Shown: in pieces, positions 54,241 to 63,811 of the stretch
Layout: each line of letters opens with the position of its first letter
How positions within the stretch are numbered: the stretch's first letter is position 1
Assembly: GCF_003846185.1 (NCBI RefSeq)
Contig: NZ_ML123034.1
Span: 1,060,902-1,124,901 of the forward strand
Source of the DNA: Streptomyces sp. ADI96-02
GTDB lineage: Bacteria; Actinomycetota; Actinomycetes; Streptomycetales; Streptomycetaceae
DNA length: 64,000 nucleotides
Reading direction: 5' to 3'
The notes under the pieces: generated by a model
The model's database searches: none
The model's input: the letters and a program-made list of their open reading frames with translations, nothing else
What the model was told of the DNA's origin: nothing
Translations under genes and position numbers: made by a program

Positions 54241-55170
54241 ATGACGGCGTTGCCAGGACCGCTGAGATCCATGGTCTTCAGGAACGAGGACCTTCCGGCG
54301 CTCTTCCACCACACGGACGCGGTCGCCGTGGCACGTCAGCGGGAGGCCGTGAACACCACGAGGGTCCAGTTGGCCCTGCTGGTGGCCGGTGCGGTGCCCA
54401 CGGCGCTGCCGTGGAGCGGGCAGGACGGTCCGGCGGCGCGGCTCCTCCACGTGGTCGCGGTCCTGGCGTACCTGGGCGTCCTGTTCACGACCTATCTCGC
54501 CTCCCGGCGCAAAGCAAAGTCGCACTGGCAACTGAACCGCTCCGCCGCCGAGTTCATCAAGTCGCTCTGCTGGCGCTACGCGGTGCACGGCTCGCCCTTC
54601 GACACCGCCACGCCGCATCCGGAGGCGCTGTTCGCCAACCGGCTGGAGGAAGGACTCCAGGAACTGCGGAAGGTGGGCTGGTCCGATCCGCGCGAGGCGA
54701 TGGCGGAGTCCGGCGGGGCGGTCATCACGGACGCCATGCGCGCGTTGCGGGAGAAGGCGTTCACCGTGCGCAAGGAGACGTACGTGCGGGACCGGCTGAT
54801 CGAGCAGCGGCGGTGGTATCGCAGGCGGCGGCTGGTGTCCCGGCGCGGGGCGCTCGTGTGGTCCGGGGCCGTCGTCGCGCTGACGCTTCCGGCGCTCGCG
54901 CTGAGCGTGCCGGCGGCGTTCGGGGCGGGGAGGTCCTTCGGACTGACCGGGGTGCTGTCGGCGGCCGGTGCGGCCTGCCTCGCCTGGAACGAGACGCGCC
55001 GCCACCATCCGCTGATCTCCGCGCACTCGCTGGTGGAGGAGGACCTGGAGTCGATGCAGGCCGCGATGGAGACCACGCTCACCGAGCGGCAGTGGCCCGT
55101 CGCCGTCTTCGAGACCGAGCGGATCGTGTCGCCGGAGCACACCGACTGGCTTGCCCGGCACCGAACTTGA
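54241..55170 (+). CDS. SLATT-type membrane protein (DUF4231), putative pore-forming conflict effector
   Basis: A 309-residue protein with two pairs of membrane segments at about residues 41-57/68-86 and 204-224/233-249, each pair followed by a soluble helical part. The stretch AAEFIKSLCWRYAVHGSPF after the first pair is the DUF4231/SLATT hallmark. SLATT proteins are predicted to depolarise the membrane when triggered by a nucleotide or SLOG/SMODS partner. The convergent gene 7 bp downstream encodes a SLOG-like protein, supporting that reading. No experimental function known. Confidence 0.8.
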   Translation: MTALPGPLRSMVFRNEDLPALFHHTDAVAVARQREAVNTTRVQLALLVAGAVPTALPWSGQDGPAARLLHVVAVLAYLGVLFTTYLASRRKAKSHWQLNRSAAEFIKSLCWRYAVHGSPFDTATPHPEALFANRLEEGLQELRKVGWSDPREAMAESGGAVITDAMRALREKAFTVRKETYVRDRLIEQRRWYRRRRLVSRRGALVWSGAVVALTLPALALSVPAAFGAGRSFGLTGVLSAAGAACLAWNETRRHHPLISAHSLVEEDLESMQAAMETTLTERQWPVAVFETERIVSPEHTDWLARHRT

Positions 55171-55177
55171 CGAATCG

Positions 55178-55657
55178 TCAGGTGCGTTCCACTCCGTCCC
55201 GCCAGATGACGGTGACCGGCCGGCCCAGCGCCCGTGCGTAGGTGACGATGTCGCCCGTGCCGCCGAGGCCCCGGGCCGGGAGGCCGTCCCAGACCGCGAG
55301 CAGCCGGTCGCAGTGGTCGGCGATGTACGCCCCCGCCGCGTAGTACGCCTCGTCGGTGGAGTGCGGGAAGTCGAGGCGGACCTCCTGGGCGGCCCGCGCC
55401 CTGAGCGTGCGGTAGCGGGCCAGGTCGGCGGCGTTGTCGAAGCAGGCCTCGTAGTCGCCGCTGGGGATCACCGCCGTCAGCTCCGCGCCGCAGGTCAGCG
55501 CGAGGTCGGCGAAGAGCTGGTCCGCGCCGACCGCCAGGCTGGAGAGCGCCTGCGTCGCGCCGTCGAGGCCGCACAGGGCGGCCCGCAGCCCGGCCAGCAC
55601 ATGGGCCCGCGCGGCGGCGGGGATCGTACGGTGACCGGTCACTCCGATGCGATTCAC
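55178..55657 (-). CDS. SLOG-like nucleotide-sensing protein
   Basis: A 159-residue Rossmann-like protein. The start IGVTGHRTIP, the middle SSLAVGADQLFADLAL and the end RLLAVWDGLPARGLGGTGDIVTYARALGRPV follow the SLOG/LOG (DprA-related) pattern of phosphate-binding loops, including the Gly-rich GLGGTGDIV. Such proteins either bind nucleotide signals or make them. It faces the SLATT gene tail to tail at 7 bp. GTG at 55657 with GCAGG upstream. Confidence 0.75.
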   Translation of the reverse strand: MNRIGVTGHRTIPAAARAHVLAGLRAALCGLDGATQALSSLAVGADQLFADLALTCGAELTAVIPSGDYEACFDNAADLARYRTLRARAAQEVRLDFPHSTDEAYYAAGAYIADHCDRLLAVWDGLPARGLGGTGDIVTYARALGRPVTVIWRDGVERT

Positions 55658-55784
55658 GGACCTGCAACCCCCTGGTGTCCGCGGGGGCTTCGGCGGACTC
55701 GCCCCGCAGCCCGACAAGTGCCCGCCCCCGTGCCTGCCTGCGCGCCCGATCGTGGGCCCATCCTCTCAAAAGCCGCGGGACGTA

Positions 55785-55822
55785 CGGGAGCCCTCGTCCG
55801 GAATTCCGGAGGAGGGCTCCCG
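55785..55822. terminator. Hairpin terminator of the right-end cluster
   Basis: CGGGAGCCCTC and GAGGGCTCCCG form an 11-bp stem around the palindrome TCCGGAATTCCGGA, located between the DUF1684 stop and the SLOG start. It should end the minus-strand operon. Confidence 0.75.
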
Positions 55823-55869
55823 TGCCGGAGGTGCGCGCGGCGATCCCGTCGGGCGCCGGGGCGTCCGGG

Positions 55870-56691
55870 TCAGGCGTCGATACGGTTCCGCTCCCCCGCC
55901 GGGACGGGCACCGCGAGCGTGTTGCCCGGCGGCGGGAACGGGCAGATGAAGTGGTCGGCGAAGGCGCACGGAGGCAGCAGGGCCCGGTTGAAGTCGACGC
56001 CCACGCCGCCGTCGGCGTCCGGGGCCCCGGGCCGCAGGAAGCGGAAGCGGTAGCTTCCGTTCCCGCTGGTGGCGTCGGCGAAGACGGCCCACAGCGAACC
56101 GTCGGGCTCCACCGCGGCCTGGAGCGTGTGCTCGTCCGCGCCGACCGTGAAGGCGATCTCCCCGGCCAGAGCGAGCCCCCGCTCCACCCCGTCGGCGTTG
56201 GCGACGCGGACGGTCCGGTCGGCGGCGTACGGGCGGAACGTCCCCCGCAGCGCCCAGGCCGGGTCGTACGGGGTCGCGTCGATGGTCGAGAAGGCGTGCC
56301 GGGCCGCCGAGCCGGGGTCGAAGTCCCGTACCGCCCAGAGTCCTTCGCGGCGCAGCACCACCAGCCGCCGGTCCCCGTGCGCGACCCGGGAGCCGCCGGC
56401 GGGTCCGCTGTCCGCGCCCAGCCGGACCTCGCCGGCCTGCGGGGCGCCGTCGACCGTGAGCCCTTCCTCGGCACGGGCGGTGAGCACCACGGCGTCGCCC
56501 TCCTCGCGCCACTGCCCGGGGACGTTCGCGATCCTCCCGTCGGGGTGGTCGGACAACCAGTGGGTCCCGGCCAGGGAGAGGGGCCCGTGCGGGACGGCCA
56601 CGGCGACGACGCGCTCCCGGTGCCACCGCTGCCAGTCCCGCCGGGCGTCCTGCTCGCCGTCCGCTCGGTGCTGTCGTACGTCCGTGCTCAT
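55870..56691 (-). CDS. DUF1684 protein
   Basis: A 273-residue soluble protein with the DUF1684 layout: N-terminal WHRERV...GPLSLAGTHWL and the C-terminal block FNRALLPPCAFADHFICPFPPPGNTL. Function not established. It starts 4 bp after the stop of the LLM monooxygenase gene, so it belongs to the same operon. Confidence 0.85.
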   Translation of the reverse strand: MSTDVRQHRADGEQDARRDWQRWHRERVVAVAVPHGPLSLAGTHWLSDHPDGRIANVPGQWREEGDAVVLTARAEEGLTVDGAPQAGEVRLGADSGPAGGSRVAHGDRRLVVLRREGLWAVRDFDPGSAARHAFSTIDATPYDPAWALRGTFRPYAADRTVRVANADGVERGLALAGEIAFTVGADEHTLQAAVEPDGSLWAVFADATSGNGSYRFRFLRPGAPDADGGVGVDFNRALLPPCAFADHFICPFPPPGNTLAVPVPAGERNRIDA

Positions 56692-56695
56692 GCGG

Positions 56696-57988
56696 TCAAC
56701 CTTTCCACACCGGCTCCGCCAGGCCGAGGTGCGACCGCAGGGTGGAGCCGGAGTACTCGGAGCGGAAGGCTCCGCGTTCCTGGAGGAGCGGGACGACCCG
56801 GTCGACGAAGTCGTCCAGGCCGCCGGGGGTGAGGTGCGGTACGAGGATGAAGCCGTCGGCGGCGTCCGCGTCGACGAAGGCGGTCAGCTCGGCCGCGACG
56901 GTCTCCGGCGAGCCGATGAACGACTGACGGGTGGTCGTCTCGATGACCGTCTGCCGGATGGAGAGCCCCTTGGCCTCGGAGACCGCGCGCCAGCGGGCCG
57001 CCACCGCGAGCGGGTCGCCGTGCCGGACCCGGCCCTGGACGATCTCGGAGTCGGGCACCGGGTCGGTCGCGGGGAGCGGCCCGTCGGGGTCGTACCCGGA
57101 GAGGTCGTGGCCCCAGACCTGTTCCAGGGCGAGCAGCGCGGTCTGCGGCGAGACCTGGCGGCGGCGGATCTCGGCGGCCCGCTCCTGGGCCTCGGCGTCG
57201 GTGTCGCCGACGACCACGGTGACCCCGGGCATGATCGTGAGCTGGTCGGGGGTCCTGCCGTACGCGGCGAGCCGCCCCTTGACGTCGGCGTAGAAGGCGC
57301 GGCCCGCCTCCAGCGTTCCGTGGCGGGTGAAGACGACGTCGGCGGCGGAGGCGGCGAACTCCCGGCCCTCGGCGGAGTCCCCGGCCTGGATCACCACCGG
57401 GTGGCCCTGCGGCGAGCGCGGCACGGTGAACTCGCCGGAGATCGTGAACTGCGGGCCGTCGTGCGCGAAGGGCCGCGAGCGGCCGTCGGGCGTCCAGGCG
57501 TCCCACAGTTCCCGGGCGGCGGCGACGAACTCGGCCGCCCGCGTGTAGCGTTCGGCGCGGTCGAGGAAGCCGCCGCGGCGGAAGTTCTCCCCGGTGAAGG
57601 CGTCGGAGGAGGTCACCACGTTCCAGGCGGCCCGGCCCCCGCTGAGGTGGTCGAGGGTGGCGAGCCGGCGGGCCAGTTCGTACGGCTCGTTGAAGGTGGC
57701 GTTGACGGTGGCGGCGAGGCCGAGCCGGTCGGTGACGGCGGCCAGCGCGTTCAGCACGGTCAGCGACTCGGGCCGGCCGACCACGTCGAGATCGTGGATC
57801 AGGCCGTTGTGCTCGCGCAGCCGCAGTCCCTCGGCGAGGAAGAAGAAGTCGAACCTGCCGCGCTCCGCCGTCCGCGCCAGGTGCTCGAAGGACGAGAAGT
57901 CGATCTGGCTCCCGGAGCGCGGATCGGCCCACACGGTGGTGCTGTTGACGCCCGGGAAGTGGGCGGCCAGATGCATCTGGCGGGGCAC
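56696..57988 (-). CDS. NtaA/SnaA/DszA-family FMNH2-dependent monooxygenase
   Basis: A 430-residue two-component flavin monooxygenase. Signatures: MHLAAHFPGVNSTTVWADPRSGSQIDFSSF at the N-terminus, FDFFFLAEGLRLRE, GRAAWNVVTSSD and QAGDSAEGREFAA. Family members split C-N or C-S bonds (nitrilotriacetate, dibenzothiophene sulfone, alkyl-cysteines) using reduced flavin from a separate reductase. AAGGAGGG precedes the GTG; the second LLM gene ends 2 bp before the start. Confidence 0.92.
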   Translation of the reverse strand: MPRQMHLAAHFPGVNSTTVWADPRSGSQIDFSSFEHLARTAERGRFDFFFLAEGLRLREHNGLIHDLDVVGRPESLTVLNALAAVTDRLGLAATVNATFNEPYELARRLATLDHLSGGRAAWNVVTSSDAFTGENFRRGGFLDRAERYTRAAEFVAAARELWDAWTPDGRSRPFAHDGPQFTISGEFTVPRSPQGHPVVIQAGDSAEGREFAASAADVVFTRHGTLEAGRAFYADVKGRLAAYGRTPDQLTIMPGVTVVVGDTDAEAQERAAEIRRRQVSPQTALLALEQVWGHDLSGYDPDGPLPATDPVPDSEIVQGRVRHGDPLAVAARWRAVSEAKGLSIRQTVIETTTRQSFIGSPETVAAELTAFVDADAADGFILVPHLTPGGLDDFVDRVVPLLQERGAFRSEYSGSTLRSHLGLAEPVWKG

Positions 57989-57990
57989 GG

Positions 57991-59070
57991 TCAGCCCTCC
58001 TTCGGCGCGGTGGGGGCGGTGGCGGCGTAGCGGCTGGCGGGGCGGACGAGTCCGAGGTGTTCGCGCAGGGTGCCGCCGGGGTGGAAGGTGCGGAAGAGGC
58101 TGCGGTGCTGGAGGAGGGCCACGGTGCCGTTGACGATCCTTTCGAGGTCGCGCTCGGGTGTGATGGGCGTGAGGTGGAAGCCGTCCGCCGCGCCCGCCCG
58201 GTGCCACCGGGCGATGAGGTCGGCGAGGTCGACCGGGCCGCCCCGGAAGTAGCCGCCCCGGCCGGCCAGTCGCGGGCCGCTGTCCAGTCCGGGTTCCGGG
58301 GCCGTCTCGACGTCGCCTAGGTCGACGGTGAGGGCGACCAGGATCCGCAGGGCCGCGGGGTCGCGGCCGAGGGCGGCGGCGCCCGCGCGCACCTCGTCGC
58401 GGACGGCCGCGGCCTGTTCGGGCGTGACGGCCCGGATGTGGACGACGTCGGCGTGCCGGATCGCCGCCTGCCGGGCCGCGGGGGTGGTGGCGTCGATGAC
58501 GGTGACGGGCCGGCCCTGCGGCGGGCGCGGCACGATGGCGGGACCGCGTACGGAGAAGGCGGAGCCCTGGAAGTCGACGTAGTGCAGCTTGTCCCGGTCG
58601 ATGAACCGGCCGGTGGCGGTGGAGCGGATCTCGGCGTCGTCCTCCCAGCTGTCCCAGAGCCGGGCGGACACGTCGGCCACCTCCCCGGCCTCCTGCCACA
58701 GGGCGGCGGGCGGCGCGGCGGAGCGGCGGCCGAACAGCCGGGCCTCCGCCTCGGTGGTGGACACGTCCGCGATCCAGCCGGCCCGGCCGCGGCTCACCCA
58801 GTCCAGGGTGGCGACGGCGGAGGAGACGTGGAAGGGCTCGGTGTGGGTGGTGGTGACGGTCGGGACGAGGCCGACGCGGTCGGTGGCGGGCGCGACGCGG
58901 GCGAGGACGGCGAGCGCGTCGAGCCCGGGGCGGGCGAAGGAGTCGCCGAGGGTGACGTAGTCGAGCGCGCCGCCTTCGGCGAGCCGGGCGAGGCGGAGGT
59001 AGTGGCCGGCGTCGTAGTGCGGCGGGCCGCCGATCTCGGCGGCCAGGTGGAGGGAAGTGCGGACGGACAT
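57991..59070 (-). CDS. LLM-class flavin-dependent oxidoreductase
   Basis: A 359-residue luciferase-like TIM-barrel protein (LDYVTLGDSFARPGLDALAVLARVAPATDRVGLVPTVTTTHTEPFHVS). Distinct from its neighbour in length and loops but of the same cofactor type. The pair is reminiscent of YtmO plus YtnJ of Bacillus subtilis. GAGAGG precedes the ATG. Expected to work with the neighbouring enzyme on one imported substrate. Confidence 0.9.
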   Translation of the reverse strand: MSVRTSLHLAAEIGGPPHYDAGHYLRLARLAEGGALDYVTLGDSFARPGLDALAVLARVAPATDRVGLVPTVTTTHTEPFHVSSAVATLDWVSRGRAGWIADVSTTEAEARLFGRRSAAPPAALWQEAGEVADVSARLWDSWEDDAEIRSTATGRFIDRDKLHYVDFQGSAFSVRGPAIVPRPPQGRPVTVIDATTPAARQAAIRHADVVHIRAVTPEQAAAVRDEVRAGAAALGRDPAALRILVALTVDLGDVETAPEPGLDSGPRLAGRGGYFRGGPVDLADLIARWHRAGAADGFHLTPITPERDLERIVNGTVALLQHRSLFRTFHPGGTLREHLGLVRPASRYAATAPTAPKEG

Positions 59071-59183
59071 GCGGGACCTCTCGGATGGGCGGTCGGTCGG
59101 GGCCGCCCGGGGGCCGGGCGCATCGGCCGCGGGCCCCGGGGGCCCGGCGGATCCGGCTTGGGGCCCTGGGCGGGCCGGGCGGG

Positions 59184-60164
59184 TCAGCTCTCGGTCCTGG
59201 GCAGGCCGGGCGGGTTGATCTCCGACTTCTCCACGGCCTCGCCGCTCAGCCCCCAGCGCTTGAGCACCTTGCCGTAGGAGCCGTCCCGCACGATGTGGTC
59301 GATCGCCGCGGCGTACGCGTCGACCAGGCCGCTGCCCTTCCTGGTGGTGGCCGCGATCTTGCCCTGGAGGTCGCCGCCCGCGCCGGAGAGGGTGCCGATG
59401 ATCTCGGACTGGCCGGCCGTGGCCACGTGGTACGCGGCGGCCGGGCTCGGGCCGAGGTAGGCGTCGATGCGGCCGGACTGGAGGGCCAGGTAGTAGTCGG
59501 TGTCCTTCTGGAAGTACGTGATGTCCACCGGCTTCCGCCCGGCCTCGACGTTCTGTTCGCTCCAGTCGACGAGGATCTTCTCCTGGTTGGTGCCGGAGGA
59601 GACCGCGATGGTGCGTCCCGCGACGTCGGCGGGTCCCTTCACCTTCCAGCCGGAGCCCTTCTTGGCCTCGAAGGCGATGTTGTCGAGCCGGTAGGTCGCG
59701 AAGTCGTACCTGTCCTTGCGCTCCTCGGTCACGGTGACGTTGGAGAGGACGGCGTCGAACTTGGAGCTGTCCAGGCCGACGAAGAGGTTCTCCCAGGAGA
59801 CCTCCTCGAACTGCGGCTTCAGGCCGAGGGTGTCGGCGACGAGGGTGGCGATGTCGATCTCGGAGCCGATCCGGGTCCTGTCGTCGGTGGCGTAGAAGCC
59901 GAGCGGCGGTACGGCGTCGGCGCCGGCGCCGGCGCCGATCCGCAGGGTGCCGCGCTCGCGGACCGCGTCCGGGACGAGGGCGGCGGCGGCCTCCGCCTTC
60001 TCGCCTCGGATGCGGTTCTGGTCGGGCCCGATGTTGACCCCCGTGTCCTTCTGACCCTTGGGGGCGGCCAGGTCGGTGGCGGGGTCGGAGGCGCCGCAGG
60101 CGGTGAGCAGGACGGTGGAGGCGAGCAGGGTGACGGCGAGGGTGGCGCCGCGGCGGACGGACAC
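59184..60164 (-). CDS. Amino-acid-type ABC transporter, substrate-binding lipoprotein
   Basis: A 326-residue family 3 solute-binding protein. Lipobox LLTAC with Cys23 gives a lipid-anchored extracellular protein. The GTG at 60164 has AAGGAG 7 nt upstream and gives a proper signal peptide; an ATG ten codons earlier is less likely. Conserved stretches GSEIDIATLVADTLGL and FDAVLSNVTVTEERKDRYDF. Works with the ATPase and permease just upstream in the operon. Confidence 0.92.
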   Translation of the reverse strand: MSVRRGATLAVTLLASTVLLTACGASDPATDLAAPKGQKDTGVNIGPDQNRIRGEKAEAAAALVPDAVRERGTLRIGAGAGADAVPPLGFYATDDRTRIGSEIDIATLVADTLGLKPQFEEVSWENLFVGLDSSKFDAVLSNVTVTEERKDRYDFATYRLDNIAFEAKKGSGWKVKGPADVAGRTIAVSSGTNQEKILVDWSEQNVEAGRKPVDITYFQKDTDYYLALQSGRIDAYLGPSPAAAYHVATAGQSEIIGTLSGAGGDLQGKIAATTRKGSGLVDAYAAAIDHIVRDGSYGKVLKRWGLSGEAVEKSEINPPGLPRTES

Positions 60165-60200
60165 GTACGTACTCCTTGCGGGGGTGGGACGCATGAGCGT

Positions 60201-60974
60201 TCAGAGGACCTTGGAGAGGAACGCGCGGGTGCGTTCCCGCACGGGGCGGTCGAGGACGTCGGCGGGCGCGCCCTGTTCGACGATCCGGCCCTCGTCCATG
60301 AAGACGACGGTGTCGGCGACCTCGCGGGCGAAGCCGATCTCGTGGGTGACGACGATCATCGTGGTGCCCGCGTCGGCCAAGTCCTTGATGACGTCGAGGA
60401 CTTCGCCGACCAGTTCGGGGTCGAGCGCGGAGGTCGGCTCGTCGAAGAGCAGCAGCCGGGGTTCCAGGGCCAGCGCGCGGGCGATGGCGACGCGCTGCTG
60501 CTGGCCGCCGGAGAGCCGGCCGGGGTAGGCCGCCGCCTTGTCCGCGAGTCCGACCCGGGCGAGGAGCTGCTCGGCGGCGGCGACGGCCTCCTTGCGGGGG
60601 CGGCGCAGGGCGGAGACGGGGGCCTCGACGATGTTCTCCAGGACCGTGAGGTGCGGGAACAGGTTGAAGTTCTGGAAGACGAAACCGATCTTGGTGCGCT
60701 GGCGCAGCACCTCGCGCTCGCGCAGCTCGTAGAGCTTGTCGCCGTCCCGCCGGTAGCCGACCAGGGTCCCGTCCACGCTGATCCAGCCCTGGTCGGCCTT
60801 CTCCAGGTGGTTGACGGTGCGCAGCAGGGTGGACTTGCCGGAGCCGGAGGGGCCGAGGATCACGGTGACCTCTCCGGGCCGGACCGACAGGTCGATCCCG
60901 CGCAGCACCGGGAGGGAGCCGAAGCTCTTGTGCACGGAACGGATCTCGACCATGGCATCGCTGGGTGCGCTCAT
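60201..60974 (-). CDS. Amino-acid ABC transporter ATPase
   Basis: A 257-residue ATPase of the polar amino acid uptake family. Walker [11 protein letters not shown]-loop [12 protein letters not shown], signature LSGGQQQR and Walker [14 protein letters not shown] are intact. Its ATG overlaps the permease stop by 4 bp. Confidence 0.95.
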   Translation of the reverse strand: MSAPSDAMVEIRSVHKSFGSLPVLRGIDLSVRPGEVTVILGPSGSGKSTLLRTVNHLEKADQGWISVDGTLVGYRRDGDKLYELREREVLRQRTKIGFVFQNFNLFPHLTVLENIVEAPVSALRRPRKEAVAAAEQLLARVGLADKAAAYPGRLSGGQQQRVAIARALALEPRLLLFDEPTSALDPELVGEVLDVIKDLADAGTTMIVVTHEIGFAREVADTVVFMDEGRIVEQGAPADVLDRPVRERTRAFLSKVL

Positions 60975-61906
60975 CGCACGGCCCCCTTGGCGTAGTGGCG
61001 TTCGACGTAGTACTGGAGGACGGAGAGCGCGGTGGTCAGCAGGATGTACCAGACGGTGGCGACCATCAGCAGCGGGACGACCCGGCCGCTGCGTCCGTAG
61101 ACGACCTGGACCTGGTAGAAGAGTTCGCCGATCGCCATGACGGAGACGATCGAGGTGCCCTTGAACAGCGAGATGATCTCGTTGGCGGCGTTGGGCAGGA
61201 TCGAGCGCATCGCCTGCGGCAGTACGATCCGGCGGAGTTGGCGGAACCTGGGGATGCCGAGGGCGGCGGCTGCTTCCGACTGCCCGCTGCCGACGGCGAG
61301 TACGCCGCCGCGGACGATCTCCGCCGCGTACGCCGCCTGGTGCAGCGCCAGACCGAGGACGGCGGCGCTCATCGCCCCGACGAGGTTCATGGTGTCGAAG
61401 GTGATGAAGCCCGGCCCGAACGGGATGCCGAACCGGAGCTCCTTGTAGAGGTAGGCCAGGTTGAACCAGAACAGCAGTTGCACGATGAGCGGGATCGAGC
61501 GGAACGCCCAGATGTAGCCGTGGGCGACGGACCGGAGGAACGGGCTGGCCGACAGGCGCATGAAGGCCAGCACGATGCCGAGGGCGAAGCCGAGCGCCGT
61601 TCCGTAGAAGGTCAGTTGGAGGGTGACCCAGACGGCCTTGAGGATGGTCGGCGCGGTGAAGAACCGCGCGAAGACGTCCCACTCCCAGCCGGGGTTGGTG
61701 ATCAGCCCGTTCAGGAACTGGGCGAGCAGGACGGCGGTCGCGGCGACGGCGACCCACCGCCACGGGTGGCGCAGCGGGACGACGGTCAGCCCCGCGAGGT
61801 CGCCGCCGGAACCGGCCGGGGAAGCGGGGCCGGCCTGAGGAGCGGCGGGCGGACCGATGGGCGGGCCGGCGGGTGGATCGATGGGTGGATCGCTGGTCAG
61901 CGACAT
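60971..61906 (-). CDS. Amino-acid ABC transporter permease
   Basis: A 311-residue permease of the HisM/GlnP type, five or six membrane segments, with the EAA loop in [24 protein letters not shown]. The N-terminal 45 residues are Pro/Gly/Ala-rich ([14 protein letters not shown]) and cytoplasmic. Coupled to the ATPase gene. Confidence 0.92.
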   Translation of the reverse strand: MSLTSDPPIDPPAGPPIGPPAAPQAGPASPAGSGGDLAGLTVVPLRHPWRWVAVAATAVLLAQFLNGLITNPGWEWDVFARFFTAPTILKAVWVTLQLTFYGTALGFALGIVLAFMRLSASPFLRSVAHGYIWAFRSIPLIVQLLFWFNLAYLYKELRFGIPFGPGFITFDTMNLVGAMSAAVLGLALHQAAYAAEIVRGGVLAVGSGQSEAAAALGIPRFRQLRRIVLPQAMRSILPNAANEIISLFKGTSIVSVMAIGELFYQVQVVYGRSGRVVPLLMVATVWYILLTTALSVLQYYVERHYAKGAVR

Positions 61907-61969
61907 GAGGAGGTTCCTTGGGCGCGGTGGTACGGAAAGGGGTGCGGCGCTACGGGAGCGGTGCGGCGG

Positions 61970-63811
61970 TCAGGAGGCGAGCCGGCCGCGACAGGAGAGG
62001 TCGCGCAGGAAGGTGAGCGCGGCGCGGGCCGTGTCGTCGTTCTGCCGGAAGGCGGGGCCGCCGGTGCGGGGGCGGGTGAACGCCCCGCTGTTGCGCGCGG
62101 TGGTGAAGGGGCCGAGCGCGAAGCGGCGCGGGTGCGGCCGGCCCTCGCGGTCCAGGACGCGGCTGTCGGCCGGGTCGACGGAGAGCAGGCCGGTGGCGGT
62201 GACAGCCGCGCCGCCCTCGTGGAGCGCGCGCAGCAGGGGGCTGGCGGTGTGCCGGAGCGACGGGTCCGGCAGGCGCGCCTCGACCAGGGCCCGCGCCTCG
62301 GTCCACTCGCCGGGCAGGGTCGCGCTGTGGGCCCGGAAGACGCCGCGTTCCTCGTCGGCCTCCACGGTGAGCGAGGCTCCGAGGAAGCGCACGACGCCCG
62401 CCCGGGAGAGGGCCAGGAGCTGCTGGAGGCGGGGGCCGGGCGGACCGGAGGCCAGGTAGCTGAAGAATCCGTGCCACCAGCCGCCGATGTCGCCGAGCCG
62501 GATCAGCTGCGCGTAGGAGGAGAGCAGACCGAGGAAGACGGCGAGGTCCGGGCTGTGCCCGGGGTCGTGGCGTCTCGCCAGGTCGGCGGTGATGTGGTCG
62601 CGCAGCCCTTCCTGGAGCGCTTCGGCGGTGGGGTGGCGGACGCCGTCGAGCGGCCGGTCGAGCGCGGCGAGGTCGAGCCGGTCGGCGGGGTCGGGAACGG
62701 CCGCGGCGACGAGGTCGTCCAGGTCGGGGCTGCCGGGTTCGGCGGCGGCGTACTTCTCCGCGAACTCCTCGGCGGCCAGGGTGGTGCGCTCGGGGTGGGC
62801 GGCGAGGAGCCGCTCGTAGTGGGCGTGCCCCAGCTCCTTCTCGACGAGCGGCCACACGTCGCGGCGGAAGTCGAGCGGGCCGGGCCGGCTCAGCAGCTCC
62901 TCGGCCTGCGCGGGGCCCAGGTAGCGCGGCAGCGTGGGCCGTTCGCCGCTCCAGGCGTAGCCGATCTTCGCGTGGTAGGGGACGCCGCGGCGCGATCCGA
63001 CGTACAGCACGGGCTCCCGGCCGGAGGGCAGGTAGACGCCGTCCTCGTGGCGTCCGCCGCGGCCCTCGGTGAGCAGGACCATCAGGTCGACGAAGGCGAG
63101 CCCGAAGCCCCGGACGATCACCGGTTCTCCGGCGGGCAGCACGTCGAGGCCGGTGTCGGCGGTGAAGTCGGGCGGCAGGTGGACCAGCCGGTGCCGGTCG
63201 GCGAACGCGGCCAGCTCGCTCTGCTCCGGGTCGTGCTCGGCGTCGAGGTGGCCGACGGTCAGCACGACGAGGTCGGCCAGGAGCGGTTCGTCGCGGTCCT
63301 GGAGGCGTACGCGCTGGCGTCCGCCGCGCGGACCGGTGACGGCCAGGGCGGTGGTGCGGTGCTCGTGCACGGTGATGCCGGGCGGCAGGGCGGCCAGGGC
63401 GCGCTCGTACGTCCAGCGCAGGTAGGCGCTCTGGAGGCGTCGGCTGGGGAAGTCCTGGCCGGTGAGGCGGTGTATCTCCGCCAGTACGGCGGGCTCGGCG
63501 TCGGGGGTGACGCGCCCTTCGCGGACGTCGCGGGCCCAGGCGTCCAGGGCCGGTCCGGCGACGACGGGGCCGCTCAGCTCCACCGTGTCGTCGGTGAACA
63601 TCGTGACGTCCTCGGCCATGGAGTTCATCCAGAGCAGCGGCGACTGGTCCGGGCGCCAGATCCGCCCGCCGCCCGCCGGGTACGGGTCGACCAGGTGGAT
63701 GTCCAGGCGCCGGCCGCCGTACAGGGCGGCGGCGTTGGCGGCGACGCGTTCGATGACGCCGGTGCCGCGCGGTCCGCCGCCGATCACCACGAGCGTGGGT
63801 GTCCCGCTCAT
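61970..63811 (-). CDS. FAD/NAD(P)-binding protein, putative N- or S-oxidising monooxygenase
   Basis: A 613-residue flavoprotein of the NAD_binding_9 type. N-terminal FAD motif VVIGGGPRGTGVIERVAAN at residues 8-26, then MNSMAEDVTMF and a second dinucleotide site around VIVRGFGLAFVDLMVLLTEGRGG. Such proteins occur beside transporters and monooxygenases for modified amino acids. Substrate unknown. Its ATG overlaps the stop of a second permease gene by 4 bp, and the first permease starts 63 bp after its stop. Confidence 0.85.
   Translation of the reverse strand: MSGTPTLVVIGGGPRGTGVIERVAANAAALYGGRRLDIHLVDPYPAGGGRIWRPDQSPLLWMNSMAEDVTMFTDDTVELSGPVVAGPALDAWARDVREGRVTPDAEPAVLAEIHRLTGQDFPSRRLQSAYLRWTYERALAALPPGITVHEHRTTALAVTGPRGGRQRVRLQDRDEPLLADLVVLTVGHLDAEHDPEQSELAAFADRHRLVHLPPDFTADTGLDVLPAGEPVIVRGFGLAFVDLMVLLTEGRGGRHEDGVYLPSGREPVLYVGSRRGVPYHAKIGYAWSGERPTLPRYLGPAQAEELLSRPGPLDFRRDVWPLVEKELGHAHYERLLAAHPERTTLAAEEFAEKYAAAEPGSPDLDDLVAAAVPDPADRLDLAALDRPLDGVRHPTAEALQEGLRDHITADLARRHDPGHSPDLAVFLGLLSSYAQLIRLGDIGGWWHGFFSYLASGPPGPRLQQLLALSRAGVVRFLGASLTVEADEERGVFRAHSATLPGEWTEARALVEARLPDPSLRHTASPLLRALHEGGAAVTATGLLSVDPADSRVLDREGRPHPRRFALGPFTTARNSGAFTRPRTGGPAFRQNDDTARAALTFLRDLSCRGRLAS

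Noticed and set aside
61840..61906. Repeated GGGTGGATCGATGGG-type units at the permease N-terminus, considered as a mobile-element scar
   Set aside because: They encode the Pro-rich start of the permease in frame, so simple slippage within coding DNA explains them.
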